64,000 nt of DNA from Bryobacteraceae bacterium (GTDB taxonomy: Bacteria; Acidobacteriota; Terriglobia; Bryobacterales; Bryobacteraceae), in NCBI GenBank assembly GCA_026002855.1, contig BPGD01000001.1:1515972-1579971 (forward strand). Direction: 5' to 3'. The translations under genes and the position numbers were made by a program. Below the pieces are notes generated by a model, which worked only from the letters and a program-made list of their open reading frames with translations, was not told where the DNA came from and made no database searches. Each line of letters opens with the position of its first letter. Positions within the stretch are counted from its first letter, which is position 1. Of this stretch, positions 24,904 to 35,059 are shown piece after piece.

Positions 24904-26520
24904 TCAGCTCTTCAATCCGAAGTATTGCTCGGCGAGCTCCGGTTTCACCTCCATGGCCCTGGCCCAGCACTGGCGCGCCTCGTCGGCCCGGCCCGTGCTT
25001 TCGAGCACATAACCGAGTCCAACCAGGGCTTCGGCAAAGTCGGGCTTCCACTCGAGCACCTGGCGGTATAGCAGTTCGGCCTCTTCCTTCTGGCCGAGCT
25101 GCTCGTTGAGCACGGCGGCGTTGTAAAGGATCTCCGGATCGCCGTGGCCGGTCTCAATCAACCGCCGGTGATACTGCAGCGCCGCTTCGAGCAGGTTCTG
25201 CCGGAGCGCATTGACGGCGGCTGCCCGGAGAGCCGGCTCCCAGTCCGGGCGCAGCTCCAGTGCCCTTTCAAACGCCTGCGAGGCCGCCTCGTACTGGCCC
25301 GCCTCATAGCAGGCGAGACCCAGGTTCAGCCACGCTTCGGGCCAGTCCGGGCGGGCGCCGACCGCGGCGCGGTACGACTCCGCCGACTCGCCGTAGGCCT
25401 GGCGGTCGTACCTGAGGTTCCCCAGGCGGAACCAGGCGTCGGCGTTGCCCGGCTGGCGCATCGCAAGCACCTCGAGCAGCGCCTCGGCGTCCTCGCGCCG
25501 GCCGGCTTTCTCGTGAATTCCTACGGCCAGCAGGTAGAGGTCCGCCGCGTCCGGGCAGGCTTCGATGCCAGCTCGGCATGCCTCCAGCGCCTCGTCCTGC
25601 CGGCCGAGTTCGATCAGGATCTCCGCCACGCGGATGTGCGCTTCGGTCAAATCAGGCTGTCGGTGGAGCGCCTCGCGGTAGGCGTCCAGAGCCAACTCCA
25701 GTTGGCCCTGCCTGCGCAGGCACAGGCCGAGATTCATCCAGCGCTCCGGCGGACGGCCGTTACGCTCCACCAGCCAACGCAGGTGCTCCGCGGCCGCAGC
25801 GAAGTCCTCCCGCAGATAGGCGGCGTAAGCGGCAGCCTCGTGCGCCGGCTCAGAATCAGGGTGAAGTTCGAGAAGTCGGCGGCTGCATTCTTCGAGCCGA
25901 TCCCCATTCTTCTGCTGACGGTAGATCTGAATCAGGTTGATGAGCGCATCGGGGCCATGGAGCGCGTCAGAGACGAGCGTCTCGTAAATCTCCACGGCCT
26001 GGTCAAGCTCCCCGGTCAGTTGGAGCCCAACGGCCCTGCCGAAGCGCGCCGTAGCGTCCCCGGGATGCCGCTCCAGATAGCGTTCGAGCAGTTCGAGCGC
26101 CTCCTCCGCCCGGTGGAGCCGAAGTTGAGACAGACCCAGCCCAAGCAACGCGGAGTCATTCGAAGGATCGGAAGTCAGAATCGCCTGAAACTGTTCTGCG
26201 GCTTCGGCCCAGCGGCCGGCCTGTTGCATGCACTGCGCCCAGGCCAGGCGGGTCTTCACGTCCCCGCTCGCCAGTTCGTGGAAACGGTCCCAGTCGGACA
26301 GCGCGCCAGCCGCATCGCCCAGCTCGCTGCGTAACATGGCGCGCACCCGCCAGGCCGGAGCATAGTCCGGACGCTTCTCCAGCAGGCGCGTGAGCTCGGC
26401 GACGGCCTCCTCCTTCCTCCCGAGCAGGTGCAGCGCACCCGCCCGGCCAAATTCCGCGGGGATGGCACCTGGGGTGCTCTCCACCGGCTTTGTCTCAATC
26501 TGTTCGTTCCATTCCGACAT
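24904..26520 (-). CDS. TPR-repeat protein (cytoplasmic)
   Basis: A 538-residue protein with no signal peptide. From about residue 30 to the end it is built of about fourteen 34-residue TPR units (for example ARFGRAVGLQLTGELDQAVEIYETLVSDALHGPD and AWLNLGLACYEAGQYEAASQAFERALELRPDWEP). TPR arrays of this size hold protein complexes or dock to enzymes such as glycosyltransferases and chaperones. It lies 22 bases downstream of the double zinc-finger gene and is probably in one operon with it, which makes a functional pairing likely. No enzymatic domain is seen. Confidence 0.88.
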   Translation of the reverse strand: MSEWNEQIETKPVESTPGAIPAEFGRAGALHLLGRKEEAVAELTRLLEKRPDYAPAWRVRAMLRSELGDAAGALSDWDRFHELASGDVKTRLAWAQCMQQAGRWAEAAEQFQAILTSDPSNDSALLGLGLSQLRLHRAEEALELLERYLERHPGDATARFGRAVGLQLTGELDQAVEIYETLVSDALHGPDALINLIQIYRQQKNGDRLEECSRRLLELHPDSEPAHEAAAYAAYLREDFAAAAEHLRWLVERNGRPPERWMNLGLCLRRQGQLELALDAYREALHRQPDLTEAHIRVAEILIELGRQDEALEACRAGIEACPDAADLYLLAVGIHEKAGRREDAEALLEVLAMRQPGNADAWFRLGNLRYDRQAYGESAESYRAAVGARPDWPEAWLNLGLACYEAGQYEAASQAFERALELRPDWEPALRAAAVNALRQNLLEAALQYHRRLIETGHGDPEILYNAAVLNEQLGQKEEAELLYRQVLEWKPDFAEALVGLGYVLESTGRADEARQCWARAMEVKPELAEQYFGLKS

Positions 26521-26542
26521 CGCTCTTCACTCCGATCCTGAT

Positions 26543-28828
26543 TCAACGGTGTTCTGGTGTCTCATCCGGCCCTGCACGAAACAGCCGGGCCTCATCCACC
26601 TGGCTGCCCAAGCCCGTCTTCTGAAACGCCGCCTCCGGAAATCGGCAATACAGGGCTGGCAGCCGGAGCCGCTGTGGCCGCCCCGCCACCGATCCATCAG
26701 ACTGGCGCGGCGGAATCCGTGGAGAAACAGGGGCATGCTCCCCAATCACCCCGTGCAGTGAGCCGAACTCTGGTACGGGGCCCACGGCCACGGCCGACGC
26801 TGGCTCCACGGCCCACAAACCATGCAGTGCCTTCCCGACCCAACCGGCCAGTCCAGGCCGATGCCGGGCAATGGTCAGAACCCTCGGTATGCGCCAGCCG
26901 AGATCCCGTCCGCAGGCGATCGAAGGGCCTGCCGTCGCAAGAGCCGGTTCCGGGATCCATCTGTCACCCGCCTCCGGCCTGACCATGATGACCGCCGTCT
27001 CACACGACCCATGGAAAACCGGCACCTTCAGTCCGCCCCGCTCGGGCAGACGGAGTCCCTGACCCTGCTTTCTCTTCCACCACGCCGCCAAAATGGCGTC
27101 CTCTGGCCGGGCCAACTCCGTCACTTGTTCGGCCTGGACACCGGTTCGCCACACCTCTTCTTCCCGGAGCCGCCTCTCTGGCACAGCCGAACCAGCAGCT
27201 GCCCCGGCGCGCGGCACGGAGCAGGGAAGCAATACATGCGTTTCCCAGGACATCGTTCCACCTGTCAACACCGGGCCCGCGAGGGGCGCCAGCCGAACCT
27301 GCCACGGATTTGCACTCCACAACCAACCGCCGGCCTGCACTGAGAGTCCAGCCCTCGAAGCCTGGGCAGCCGAACGGGAGACAGCGGATGCATAAGCGGG
27401 CCTCAGGTCCCACACATGCTTTCCCTGGCACGGCCATTCCGATCCAACAGGGCCGGCAGGATCTCCACAGAAAGAGATGATGGCATCGGGAAGAACCGGT
27501 TCCGGCCCCGCCTCCGTCATCAGGGCCAACGCTGGACGGCTCACGCACCCAGGCAGCCACCTCGACCCGGTCGTCTGACCAGAGCCCACCACTGGGCGGG
27601 CGGCAGAGACAACATGCACGCTCCCTCGCCTGACTGCCGGGGTGCAAGCAGCCAGGGGAGCCACAAAGGCCAACTTCACCCAACTCGGCCGGACACCTGC
27701 CGCTTCAGCCAGAACCGGACGGTCCTGCCACGCGGTGGCCGTCCGCACCGGACCGGAGGCCAGCGGGCCGGTCAGGGCCCGTAGCGGCTGAAGGAGGTGC
27801 ACGAAAAGCGTCAACAGCGGACGGCTGGTCCATCGCCTCGAACGGGCCATGGGTGAACGCAGGTCCTCACCAGGAACCTTCCCGAACCAGCGCCCCGCCG
27901 CAGCTCCTGGGGGCACGGCATCCTCGGCGCGAACCGGATGGTGAGTGGCCACAGGGACGACGGCGCGCCACCACGCCGTACTCACTTGGCCTGACTTCGT
28001 GCCAGAGAGCCCCGGCAGTCGCGGAGGCACCCACAACACGGACGACATCCAGCAGGACGAGAGCGGCGAGACCTGTCCGGTCAAAGTCAGGCCGGGAATC
28101 TTTCCACGAATCGAAAGCATGAATGCGTTCCGGCGCAGCCCGGTCGGAACAGAAGCTCTTCCGGAAGCCGGGAAGGCCTGGGCCACTTCCTCCGCCTGGA
28201 CCCACTTCTCGCTGGAGCCTACGCGATCTCCGCCAGTACGCACCGGGGCAGGAACGGATCTCAGCGCCGGGCGAGAGGCCGGCTCACCGCAGGCCAACGG
28301 TGCGGCCACGGAAGGGAAAGCCGCCCACAGGAGCGCCGCATCACGCCATGTTTCGGGCAGCGCACTCCGCGTGGCGCCTTCGCCGGTCGGACGAGTCTCT
28401 TCTTTCCCGCGGTTGGACGGAGAGGGCCGGATGATCACCTTGGCCGATTCAGACCGCAGGCGGGATCCGCCGCCCACTCGCCGGTACTTCTTTACCCTTT
28501 CCAGAAACTGCTCGGACTGCTGCCGCCGGTATTGGCGCTCATGCCAGTCCGAACAGAAACGCGCCCCGCGGAGCCGCGCCAGCAGCGGCAGAGGTTGCCC
28601 GCACCAGCGGCACTGCCCGCTCGACTCCCGCCGCCGGTTCTCCCCCTCCTCGGAGACTCCCGCTTCCTCTGGGGCTGGATCCGCCACCGGAGGCGCCATG
28701 CCAAATCGCTCCTGCAACCGGAACGCGTCAGCGTGATCGCTCGAGCAGAATCCGCCGTGGCGCCGGAGAACCTCCTCGGGAAACTCCCTCCGGCACCACT
28801 GGCAGCGATTTGGAGCCCGTTCCGTCAC
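26543..28828 (-). CDS. Double zinc-finger protein with long Trp/Pro/Ala-rich extension (unknown)
   Basis: A 761-residue protein. Two similar metal-binding fingers are at the N terminus: CQWCRREFPEEVLRRHGGFCSSDH (about 9-32) and CRWCGQPLPLLARLRGARFCSDWH (about 73-96), each with a CxxC...C..H pattern, and then a basic helix (ERVKKYRR). The remaining 600 residues have no recognisable domain. They are rich in Ala, Gly, Pro, Arg and Val with many Trp, and show no signal peptide and no coiled coil. The frame is fully open and in phase with its neighbour, and the zinc fingers are well formed, so I take it as a real gene. A zinc ribbon of this 'CxxC...l.rRl.G..fCs..H' style is common at the N terminus of acidobacterial proteins. 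Function unknown. Confidence 0.65.
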   Translation of the reverse strand: MTERAPNRCQWCRREFPEEVLRRHGGFCSSDHADAFRLQERFGMAPPVADPAPEEAGVSEEGENRRRESSGQCRWCGQPLPLLARLRGARFCSDWHERQYRRQQSEQFLERVKKYRRVGGGSRLRSESAKVIIRPSPSNRGKEETRPTGEGATRSALPETWRDAALLWAAFPSVAAPLACGEPASRPALRSVPAPVRTGGDRVGSSEKWVQAEEVAQAFPASGRASVPTGLRRNAFMLSIRGKIPGLTLTGQVSPLSSCWMSSVLWVPPRLPGLSGTKSGQVSTAWWRAVVPVATHHPVRAEDAVPPGAAAGRWFGKVPGEDLRSPMARSRRWTSRPLLTLFVHLLQPLRALTGPLASGPVRTATAWQDRPVLAEAAGVRPSWVKLAFVAPLAACTPAVRRGSVHVVSAARPVVGSGQTTGSRWLPGCVSRPALALMTEAGPEPVLPDAIISFCGDPAGPVGSEWPCQGKHVWDLRPAYASAVSRSAAQASRAGLSVQAGGWLWSANPWQVRLAPLAGPVLTGGTMSWETHVLLPCSVPRAGAAAGSAVPERRLREEEVWRTGVQAEQVTELARPEDAILAAWWKRKQGQGLRLPERGGLKVPVFHGSCETAVIMVRPEAGDRWIPEPALATAGPSIACGRDLGWRIPRVLTIARHRPGLAGWVGKALHGLWAVEPASAVAVGPVPEFGSLHGVIGEHAPVSPRIPPRQSDGSVAGRPQRLRLPALYCRFPEAAFQKTGLGSQVDEARLFRAGPDETPEHR

Positions 28829-28931
28829 GGCTACCTGAATCTTCGGCGGATTCCTGCCCGAAGATTAGCCCGATTCTCGGGAAAAATCCAGACCAGCCTG
28901 AGGTGAGACACTTACCTGCCCCGCTCCCGGG

Positions 28932-28937
28932 TTAGAA
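28932..28937 (+). promoter_or_regulatory. -10-like box (TAGAAT) 7 bases before a start codon
   Basis: TAGAAT is followed by GCCAGC and the ATG at 28945; a weak -35 candidate TTACCT (28911-28916) is 15 bases upstream. No ribosome-binding site lies between the box and the ATG. Confidence 0.4.
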
Positions 28938-28944
28938 TGCCAGC

Positions 28945-30495
<1,551 letters not shown>

Positions 30496-30519
30496 GCCGC
30501 GGCGGCGCATCAGAAGAGC

Positions 30520-31245
30520 ATGAGCAGGCTTTCGGGAAAGACGGCGCTGGTTACCGGCGCCGCGCGCGGCATCGGCCGCGCCATCGCGGAAAGACTCGCC
30601 GCCGATGGCGCGCGCGTCGCGGTGAACTACTCGCGTTCGGCCGCCGCGGCGGAAGAGGTGGCGCGTCGCATCGGCGGCATTGCCCTCCGGGCCGACGTCT
30701 CGCAAAAACACGAAGTACTGGAAATGTTTGACCGGACCGAGGCCGCATTCGGCGGCCTCGACATCGTTGTCAACAACGCCGGAATTGCTCTCATGGGACC
30801 GCTCGGCGATTTCTCCGATGAGGACTTCGAGCGCGTCTTCGCCGTGAACACCCGGGGCGTCTTTTACTGCTGCCGCGAGGCCGCGCGCCGCCTCCGTGAC
30901 GGCGGCCGCATCGTGAATATTTCCACTGGCGCCACCGTGGGCGGCACCGCCGGCGGCGGCGTCTATTGCGCCAGTAAGGCGGCCGTCGAACAGTTCACCC
31001 GGGCGCTGGCGCGCGAGCTCGCCCCGCGCCGCATCACCGTCAACACGGTCTCTCCGGGCTTTACCGAGACGGACATGTTCCACGCGCTGCCCCATCTGGT
31101 GGAGCTGGCGCCAAAGCTGACGCCCCTCGGGCGGGCGGGCCGGCCGGAAGAGATCGCCGCCGTGGTCGCCTGGCTCTGTACGGAGGATGCCGCCTGGATC
31201 ACGGGGCAGAACATTCAGGCCGGTGGCGGGCTCACGATGGTCTGA
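30520..31245 (+). CDS. Short-chain dehydrogenase/reductase (FabG-like)
   Basis: A 241-residue classical SDR. The cofactor motif TGAARGIG lies at residues 11-18, NNAG near 87, and the catalytic YCASK near 150, with a serine about 14 residues earlier (NISTGA). The C terminus WITGQNIQAGGGLTMV matches the FabG branch (3-oxoacyl-ACP reductase-like, NADP(H)-dependent). Many such proteins reduce other substrates, so the fatty-acid role is not assured. Downstream, 9 bases separate it from a convergent gene. Confidence 0.88.
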   Translation: MSRLSGKTALVTGAARGIGRAIAERLAADGARVAVNYSRSAAAAEEVARRIGGIALRADVSQKHEVLEMFDRTEAAFGGLDIVVNNAGIALMGPLGDFSDEDFERVFAVNTRGVFYCCREAARRLRDGGRIVNISTGATVGGTAGGGVYCASKAAVEQFTRALARELAPRRITVNTVSPGFTETDMFHALPHLVELAPKLTPLGRAGRPEEIAAVVAWLCTEDAAWITGQNIQAGGGLTMV

Positions 31246-31254
31246 GGCGGAGCG

Positions 31255-32109
31255 TCAGCGCTGCTCCGGCTCGGCGCGCAGCAGCCCGTCGGCCACCAGC
31301 GCGACGGGACGCAATGAGGCCGGGTCGGTCGTCCGGACAATGTGGGCCCCGCGGACGATGCAGAGCGCGGTGACTGCGGCGGCGGTCATCGGCGACGGCT
31401 CTACGCGGATCTCGGCGTCAAATGGCTGGCCGTCCGGGCTGACGCACACAGGCAGCCGCATCCGTTGGAATTCATCAAGCGCCGCCAGCAGTTCGGTGTT
31501 GGTCTCCTTGCGCTTGCCCATCCCGAAACCGGGGTCGATGGCCAGCCGCGTTCGCTCGATGCCCAGCCGGTTGGCGCGGTTGAGCGCCGCCGTCAGCTCG
31601 GCGGCCACCAGCGAGACCGGATTCTTCCAGGCCCCGAGGCGGGCCCATTTGTCTGGCGTGCCGCGCATGTGCTGAAGCACAAGGGCCGCGTCATGCCGGA
31701 GCACAATGCGGCCAAGGTCCTGGTCGAGAGTGAGTCCGCTGGGATCGCGGATGATGCGCGCCCCGTATCCGATGGCCTTTTCCGCCACGGCCGGCTTCCA
31801 GGTCTGAACCGAGACAGGCACCGGAAGCTTTCCGCGCAGGCGTTTGAGGATCGGCACCAGGCGCCGCAGCTCCTCGGCCTCGCTGAGCAGCGCGATGCCG
31901 GGCGAGTAGCGCTCGGCGGCGATCTCGATGAAATCGGCGCCCGCGTCGACCAGCTCATGGGCGCGGACGAAGGCCCGGTCCGGCTCCTCGTAGGTGCGCA
32001 CGCCGCGCTCGGGCGGCGGCCACGCTTCGATGACGCCGCACACCAGCGTGCGCTCGCCCAGCCGCCACACTTCCTGGCCGATTTTCCACTCGACGCGATT
32101 CCGGGGCAT
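31255..32109 (-). CDS. Dihydropteroate-synthase-like protein lacking catalytic residues
   Basis: A 284-residue TIM-barrel protein whose fold and length follow dihydropteroate synthase. The family's core segment is kept: LAIDPGFGMGKRKETNTELL. But nearly all pterin and pABA contacts known in FolP differ: the GILNVTPDSFSDGG loop is replaced by GVIEAWPPPERG; IDVGGESTRPG by IEIAAERYSPG; SVDTSKPEV by SVQTWKPAV (the key Asp is Gln); and the SRKSMIG lysine and RVHD motifs by CVSPDGQPF and VRTTDP. I infer it cannot catalyse the DHPS reaction in the usual way and may bind a different ligand. It starts 11 bases after mcrC stop. A true folP is not in the window. Confidence 0.75.
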   Translation of the reverse strand: MPRNRVEWKIGQEVWRLGERTLVCGVIEAWPPPERGVRTYEEPDRAFVRAHELVDAGADFIEIAAERYSPGIALLSEAEELRRLVPILKRLRGKLPVPVSVQTWKPAVAEKAIGYGARIIRDPSGLTLDQDLGRIVLRHDAALVLQHMRGTPDKWARLGAWKNPVSLVAAELTAALNRANRLGIERTRLAIDPGFGMGKRKETNTELLAALDEFQRMRLPVCVSPDGQPFDAEIRVEPSPMTAAAVTALCIVRGAHIVRTTDPASLRPVALVADGLLRAEPEQR

Positions 32110-32120
32110 CTATCTCCATC

Positions 32121-33602
32121 CTACGCGGCCTCACTGCGAAGCTCACGAAGCGCGTCAATGAGCGGTTCGGCGGCCTCCTCCACGCGGGCCTCCATCGGCA
32201 ATACGCTCAGCCACAGTTCACAGCTCCTCCCACTGGCGGGTACGGACGCCCTCTGGATCAGCAGACGCCGCCGCTTCAACGAGTCCCATGTCTCCTTTCG
32301 GCAGGGATAAACCAGCAGGGCAACGATTCTTTTCGACCAAAACAGTGAGGAATAAGCAAGCACCTGATGAACGTCGGCCCGATGACTTTCCCGCGTTTTC
32401 TCTGCCACTTCACGGTGGGAATAGGTGGCGAATTCTTCCAGGTGGCGCTTGTATTTTGCATCCGCCACCAGCGTAAAATCAGGTGCTTCCATCACGAAAT
32501 CAGGAACCAAGCTGAGCTGCGTGCCTGCTGACGGAGGATCCCACCGCAGCGGCACCTGGGTTTTCCGCGTTCTTCCACAACGAAGGATTCCACCCGTGTA
32601 TCGGTTCACATATGCCAGGACACACTCCACCCAGGCCTCGAAGAACTGATTCATGTCCATGACCCACGGGATGCCTTCCAGGTCGCAGAGCCCCGCCAGG
32701 CCGCGCTCGTCAGCGGTCCATTCGATGGCCTCCAGGCCCTGATACAACGCCTCACCGCGCAAAGGCAGGCGGGCGACCGCCTGTGTGAGCACACTCGTGG
32801 GACGAACGGCCGCTGCGTCTCGTACCGAATGCAGCAGAGCGTGGGCACGTTCGAGAAGCTGATGCACAAACGCTCCATGTTCCAGCTGTGAAGTCAGGCT
32901 GCGCGCCTGGGCCTCCAGGGTCCAGCGGATCATGCCCTTCAGCAGCCGGTCGTCGCGCAGGTCCGGATACCTGCACGGAACGTGGTGAAGATTCCCGCGT
33001 GCAAGCTGATGCGCGATATACCGCTGCCAGCGGATCGTCCCCCGCGGAGACGCCAGAACGTCCTCGGTCAGCTCAAACCGGCGCACCAACTGGTGGATCA
33101 GCCGTTCGAGCCGTTCCACTACCATCAGCGAAATCACCCACGGCGGGACGCGACGCTCGGATCGGCGCAGAAGTGGCAGGCGCAATGGACGCGGGGCAAC
33201 TCGCCAACCCATCTGTCCCAGCATCGGCCCTAGGCCTTTCCACGGAAATCGGGGCTGGATTATCAGCCCGTAATCCATCTTTCCGCTGAGCGGGGAGACC
33301 AGCGGAACCGCACCCACTGGCGAAGACGTCTGCACCGTCAAATACACACGATGGCCGTCAAACTCTGAGGCAACACGCAGGCCCAGGACGTCAAAGATGC
33401 GGCGGTTCTGCTCCTGAAACTGTTCCGCCAGCCGACCGTGGCTGGTAGCCGCAGTTCGCCGATCACCGGCAGGAAAAAGCCTCTCGCAGGGGAACCGCCC
33501 TTCCGAGTGATCTTCGAGTTCAAGACAGACGGTTTCCGCAGGCGTGGCCCGCAACAGCGGAACACGCGCGCCGCTGTCCGCCTTGGTCTTCGCCTTGCTC
33601 AT
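32121..33602 (-). CDS. mcrC: McrC-like subunit of a McrBC-type restriction system
   Basis: A 493-residue protein whose ATG (33602) overlaps the mcrB stop by 4 bases (ATGA). The N-terminal half resembles McrC, and the C-terminal half contains a PD-(D/E)XK nuclease core: SLVPDFVMEAPDFTLVADAKYK with Asp...Asp-Ala-Lys. McrBC cleaves DNA with modified cytosine, or foreign DNA, with GTP hydrolysis by McrB. A longer in-frame extension upstream would overlap mcrB and is rejected. No DNA methyltransferase or third subunit accompanies it. Confidence 0.82.
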   Translation of the reverse strand: MSKAKTKADSGARVPLLRATPAETVCLELEDHSEGRFPCERLFPAGDRRTAATSHGRLAEQFQEQNRRIFDVLGLRVASEFDGHRVYLTVQTSSPVGAVPLVSPLSGKMDYGLIIQPRFPWKGLGPMLGQMGWRVAPRPLRLPLLRRSERRVPPWVISLMVVERLERLIHQLVRRFELTEDVLASPRGTIRWQRYIAHQLARGNLHHVPCRYPDLRDDRLLKGMIRWTLEAQARSLTSQLEHGAFVHQLLERAHALLHSVRDAAAVRPTSVLTQAVARLPLRGEALYQGLEAIEWTADERGLAGLCDLEGIPWVMDMNQFFEAWVECVLAYVNRYTGGILRCGRTRKTQVPLRWDPPSAGTQLSLVPDFVMEAPDFTLVADAKYKRHLEEFATYSHREVAEKTRESHRADVHQVLAYSSLFWSKRIVALLVYPCRKETWDSLKRRRLLIQRASVPASGRSCELWLSVLPMEARVEEAAEPLIDALRELRSEAA

Positions 33603-35056
33603 CCGAGGGCCTCGATCTCCTGGATCAAAGCACGGATGTTTTCGGCAAAACCTGCCACAAAACCCTGGGCCAGGTATTCGTTCAGCAGCGGGACCAGCTC
33701 CCGCTTCAACCTCAGCCGTGCTTCGCTGTCGTTCAATGCCAGGAAATAGGAGTGTCCAGGCACCAGGGGCATGGCTTCCTCCGACGCGTGTTCGACAAAA
33801 ACGGACACCACTTTTTGAAAGAACTCTACTGCCAGGGGACACGATGTTTCGTTCACTACACGATAGTCCGGCCAGAGGTCGACGAAGGCGAACCTGCGCC
33901 GAACGGCCACATCCACCAGAGCAATACTGCGATCGGCCGTATTCATTGTCCCCAGAATGTGAAGCTTCTCCGGAAGCCGGAGCCGATCCCCGGTCGGCGG
34001 GCCAAAATCGTACGCCAGCTTCACCTCCCGTACCGGGTCCCCAGCCTCAAGCAGAACGATCGCCTCACCCAGCACCTTCGCCAGATCGGCCCGGTTGATC
34101 TCGTCGATCACCAGCAGATATCTGTCGTCTCCCGCCTCCGCAGCCGCCTCGATCAGGTGTCCGCGGCGAGGAGCGAACCGAAGGCCCGTCGCATCCCCGT
34201 CCGGCACGGGGGCCAGGCCGCCGATGAAATTTTCATAGGTGGTATTGGCGTGAAATTGAACAAAGCGGCCGCGGCCTCGATAGCTTTGTTCAAGCAGGCG
34301 CTTCGCCATTCTCGTCTTGCCTGTCCCCGGAGGCCCCTGGAGGATCACAAATCGTCTCTGATCGAGCAGTTGCTCCACCATGCTCTCTTCAACCGTTGGC
34401 AGTATGTGGGCAAACCACTGCGATCGAATCCGCTCCGCACTCTCAGACCCCGCCTTGAGCGGCCTGTAACCGCGCTCCTCCATGAGTAGATCGAGAAAGG
34501 CCAGCACCGCGTCCCCGGTGATCTCGACGTCTTCGGGCGAAGCGGGGCGGAACACCGCGTACATCTCCCTGCCATAGCGGTTGAAAGCAGCCTTCATCTC
34601 GGGCCAACGGCTGGCAACCCCTGACGGCAGGTTGAGATCAATCCGCGTCGGGTCCTGTTTGGCCCAGGCCGATCCCCGTTGTCGCCGGTTCAGCCACGCG
34701 CAGATGGCACGAGTCTTCCGGGCATGCCCTGGACGGCTGAGAACGCCCTCATCGGGACTCAACCCCTGAGTCCCCACCACCATTCCGATCAGACAGGGCC
34801 GTTCCCATCCTTCAGCCGGGAAAAACACCAGCGAGGTTCCGCCGTAAGCCCCACTGTCCGGGTTGATCGGATGAATGTAGGCCGCATAGGGGACGTCGAT
34901 GTCTTCAGGTGCACGAAGCTTGACCGAATTTTTCGCTTCGGCCGGATAACGGCCCCTCCCTGACCCGAAAAATCCCTCGAGGATTTCCTGATGTTTCTTG
35001 GCCCACTCCGACTTCTTTGGCCGAAGGATCAGCTCCACGAGCTCGTCGATCGCCAT
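33599..35056 (-). CDS. mcrB: McrB-like AAA+ GTPase of a McrBC-type restriction system
   Basis: A 485-residue protein. The AAA+ motor is clear: GPPGTGKT at about 239-246, LLVIDEINRAD near 317, and MNTADRS near 375, the McrB signature. The N-terminal 220 residues do not look like E. coli McrB's DNA-binding domain: they carry VPYAAYIHPINPDSGAYGGTSLVFFP and LIGMVVGTQGLSPDEGVLSRPGHARKTRA and probably recognise the modified base or another signal. The gene lies 3 bases after the ABC permease stop and overlaps mcrC, so it is embedded in a long operon. Its GC content appears lower than that of flanking genes, consistent with transfer. Confidence 0.87.
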   Translation of the reverse strand: MAIDELVELILRPKKSEWAKKHQEILEGFFGSGRGRYPAEAKNSVKLRAPEDIDVPYAAYIHPINPDSGAYGGTSLVFFPAEGWERPCLIGMVVGTQGLSPDEGVLSRPGHARKTRAICAWLNRRQRGSAWAKQDPTRIDLNLPSGVASRWPEMKAAFNRYGREMYAVFRPASPEDVEITGDAVLAFLDLLMEERGYRPLKAGSESAERIRSQWFAHILPTVEESMVEQLLDQRRFVILQGPPGTGKTRMAKRLLEQSYRGRGRFVQFHANTTYENFIGGLAPVPDGDATGLRFAPRRGHLIEAAAEAGDDRYLLVIDEINRADLAKVLGEAIVLLEAGDPVREVKLAYDFGPPTGDRLRLPEKLHILGTMNTADRSIALVDVAVRRRFAFVDLWPDYRVVNETSCPLAVEFFQKVVSVFVEHASEEAMPLVPGHSYFLALNDSEARLRLKRELVPLLNEYLAQGFVAGFAENIRALIQEIEALG

Positions 35057-35059
35057 TCC

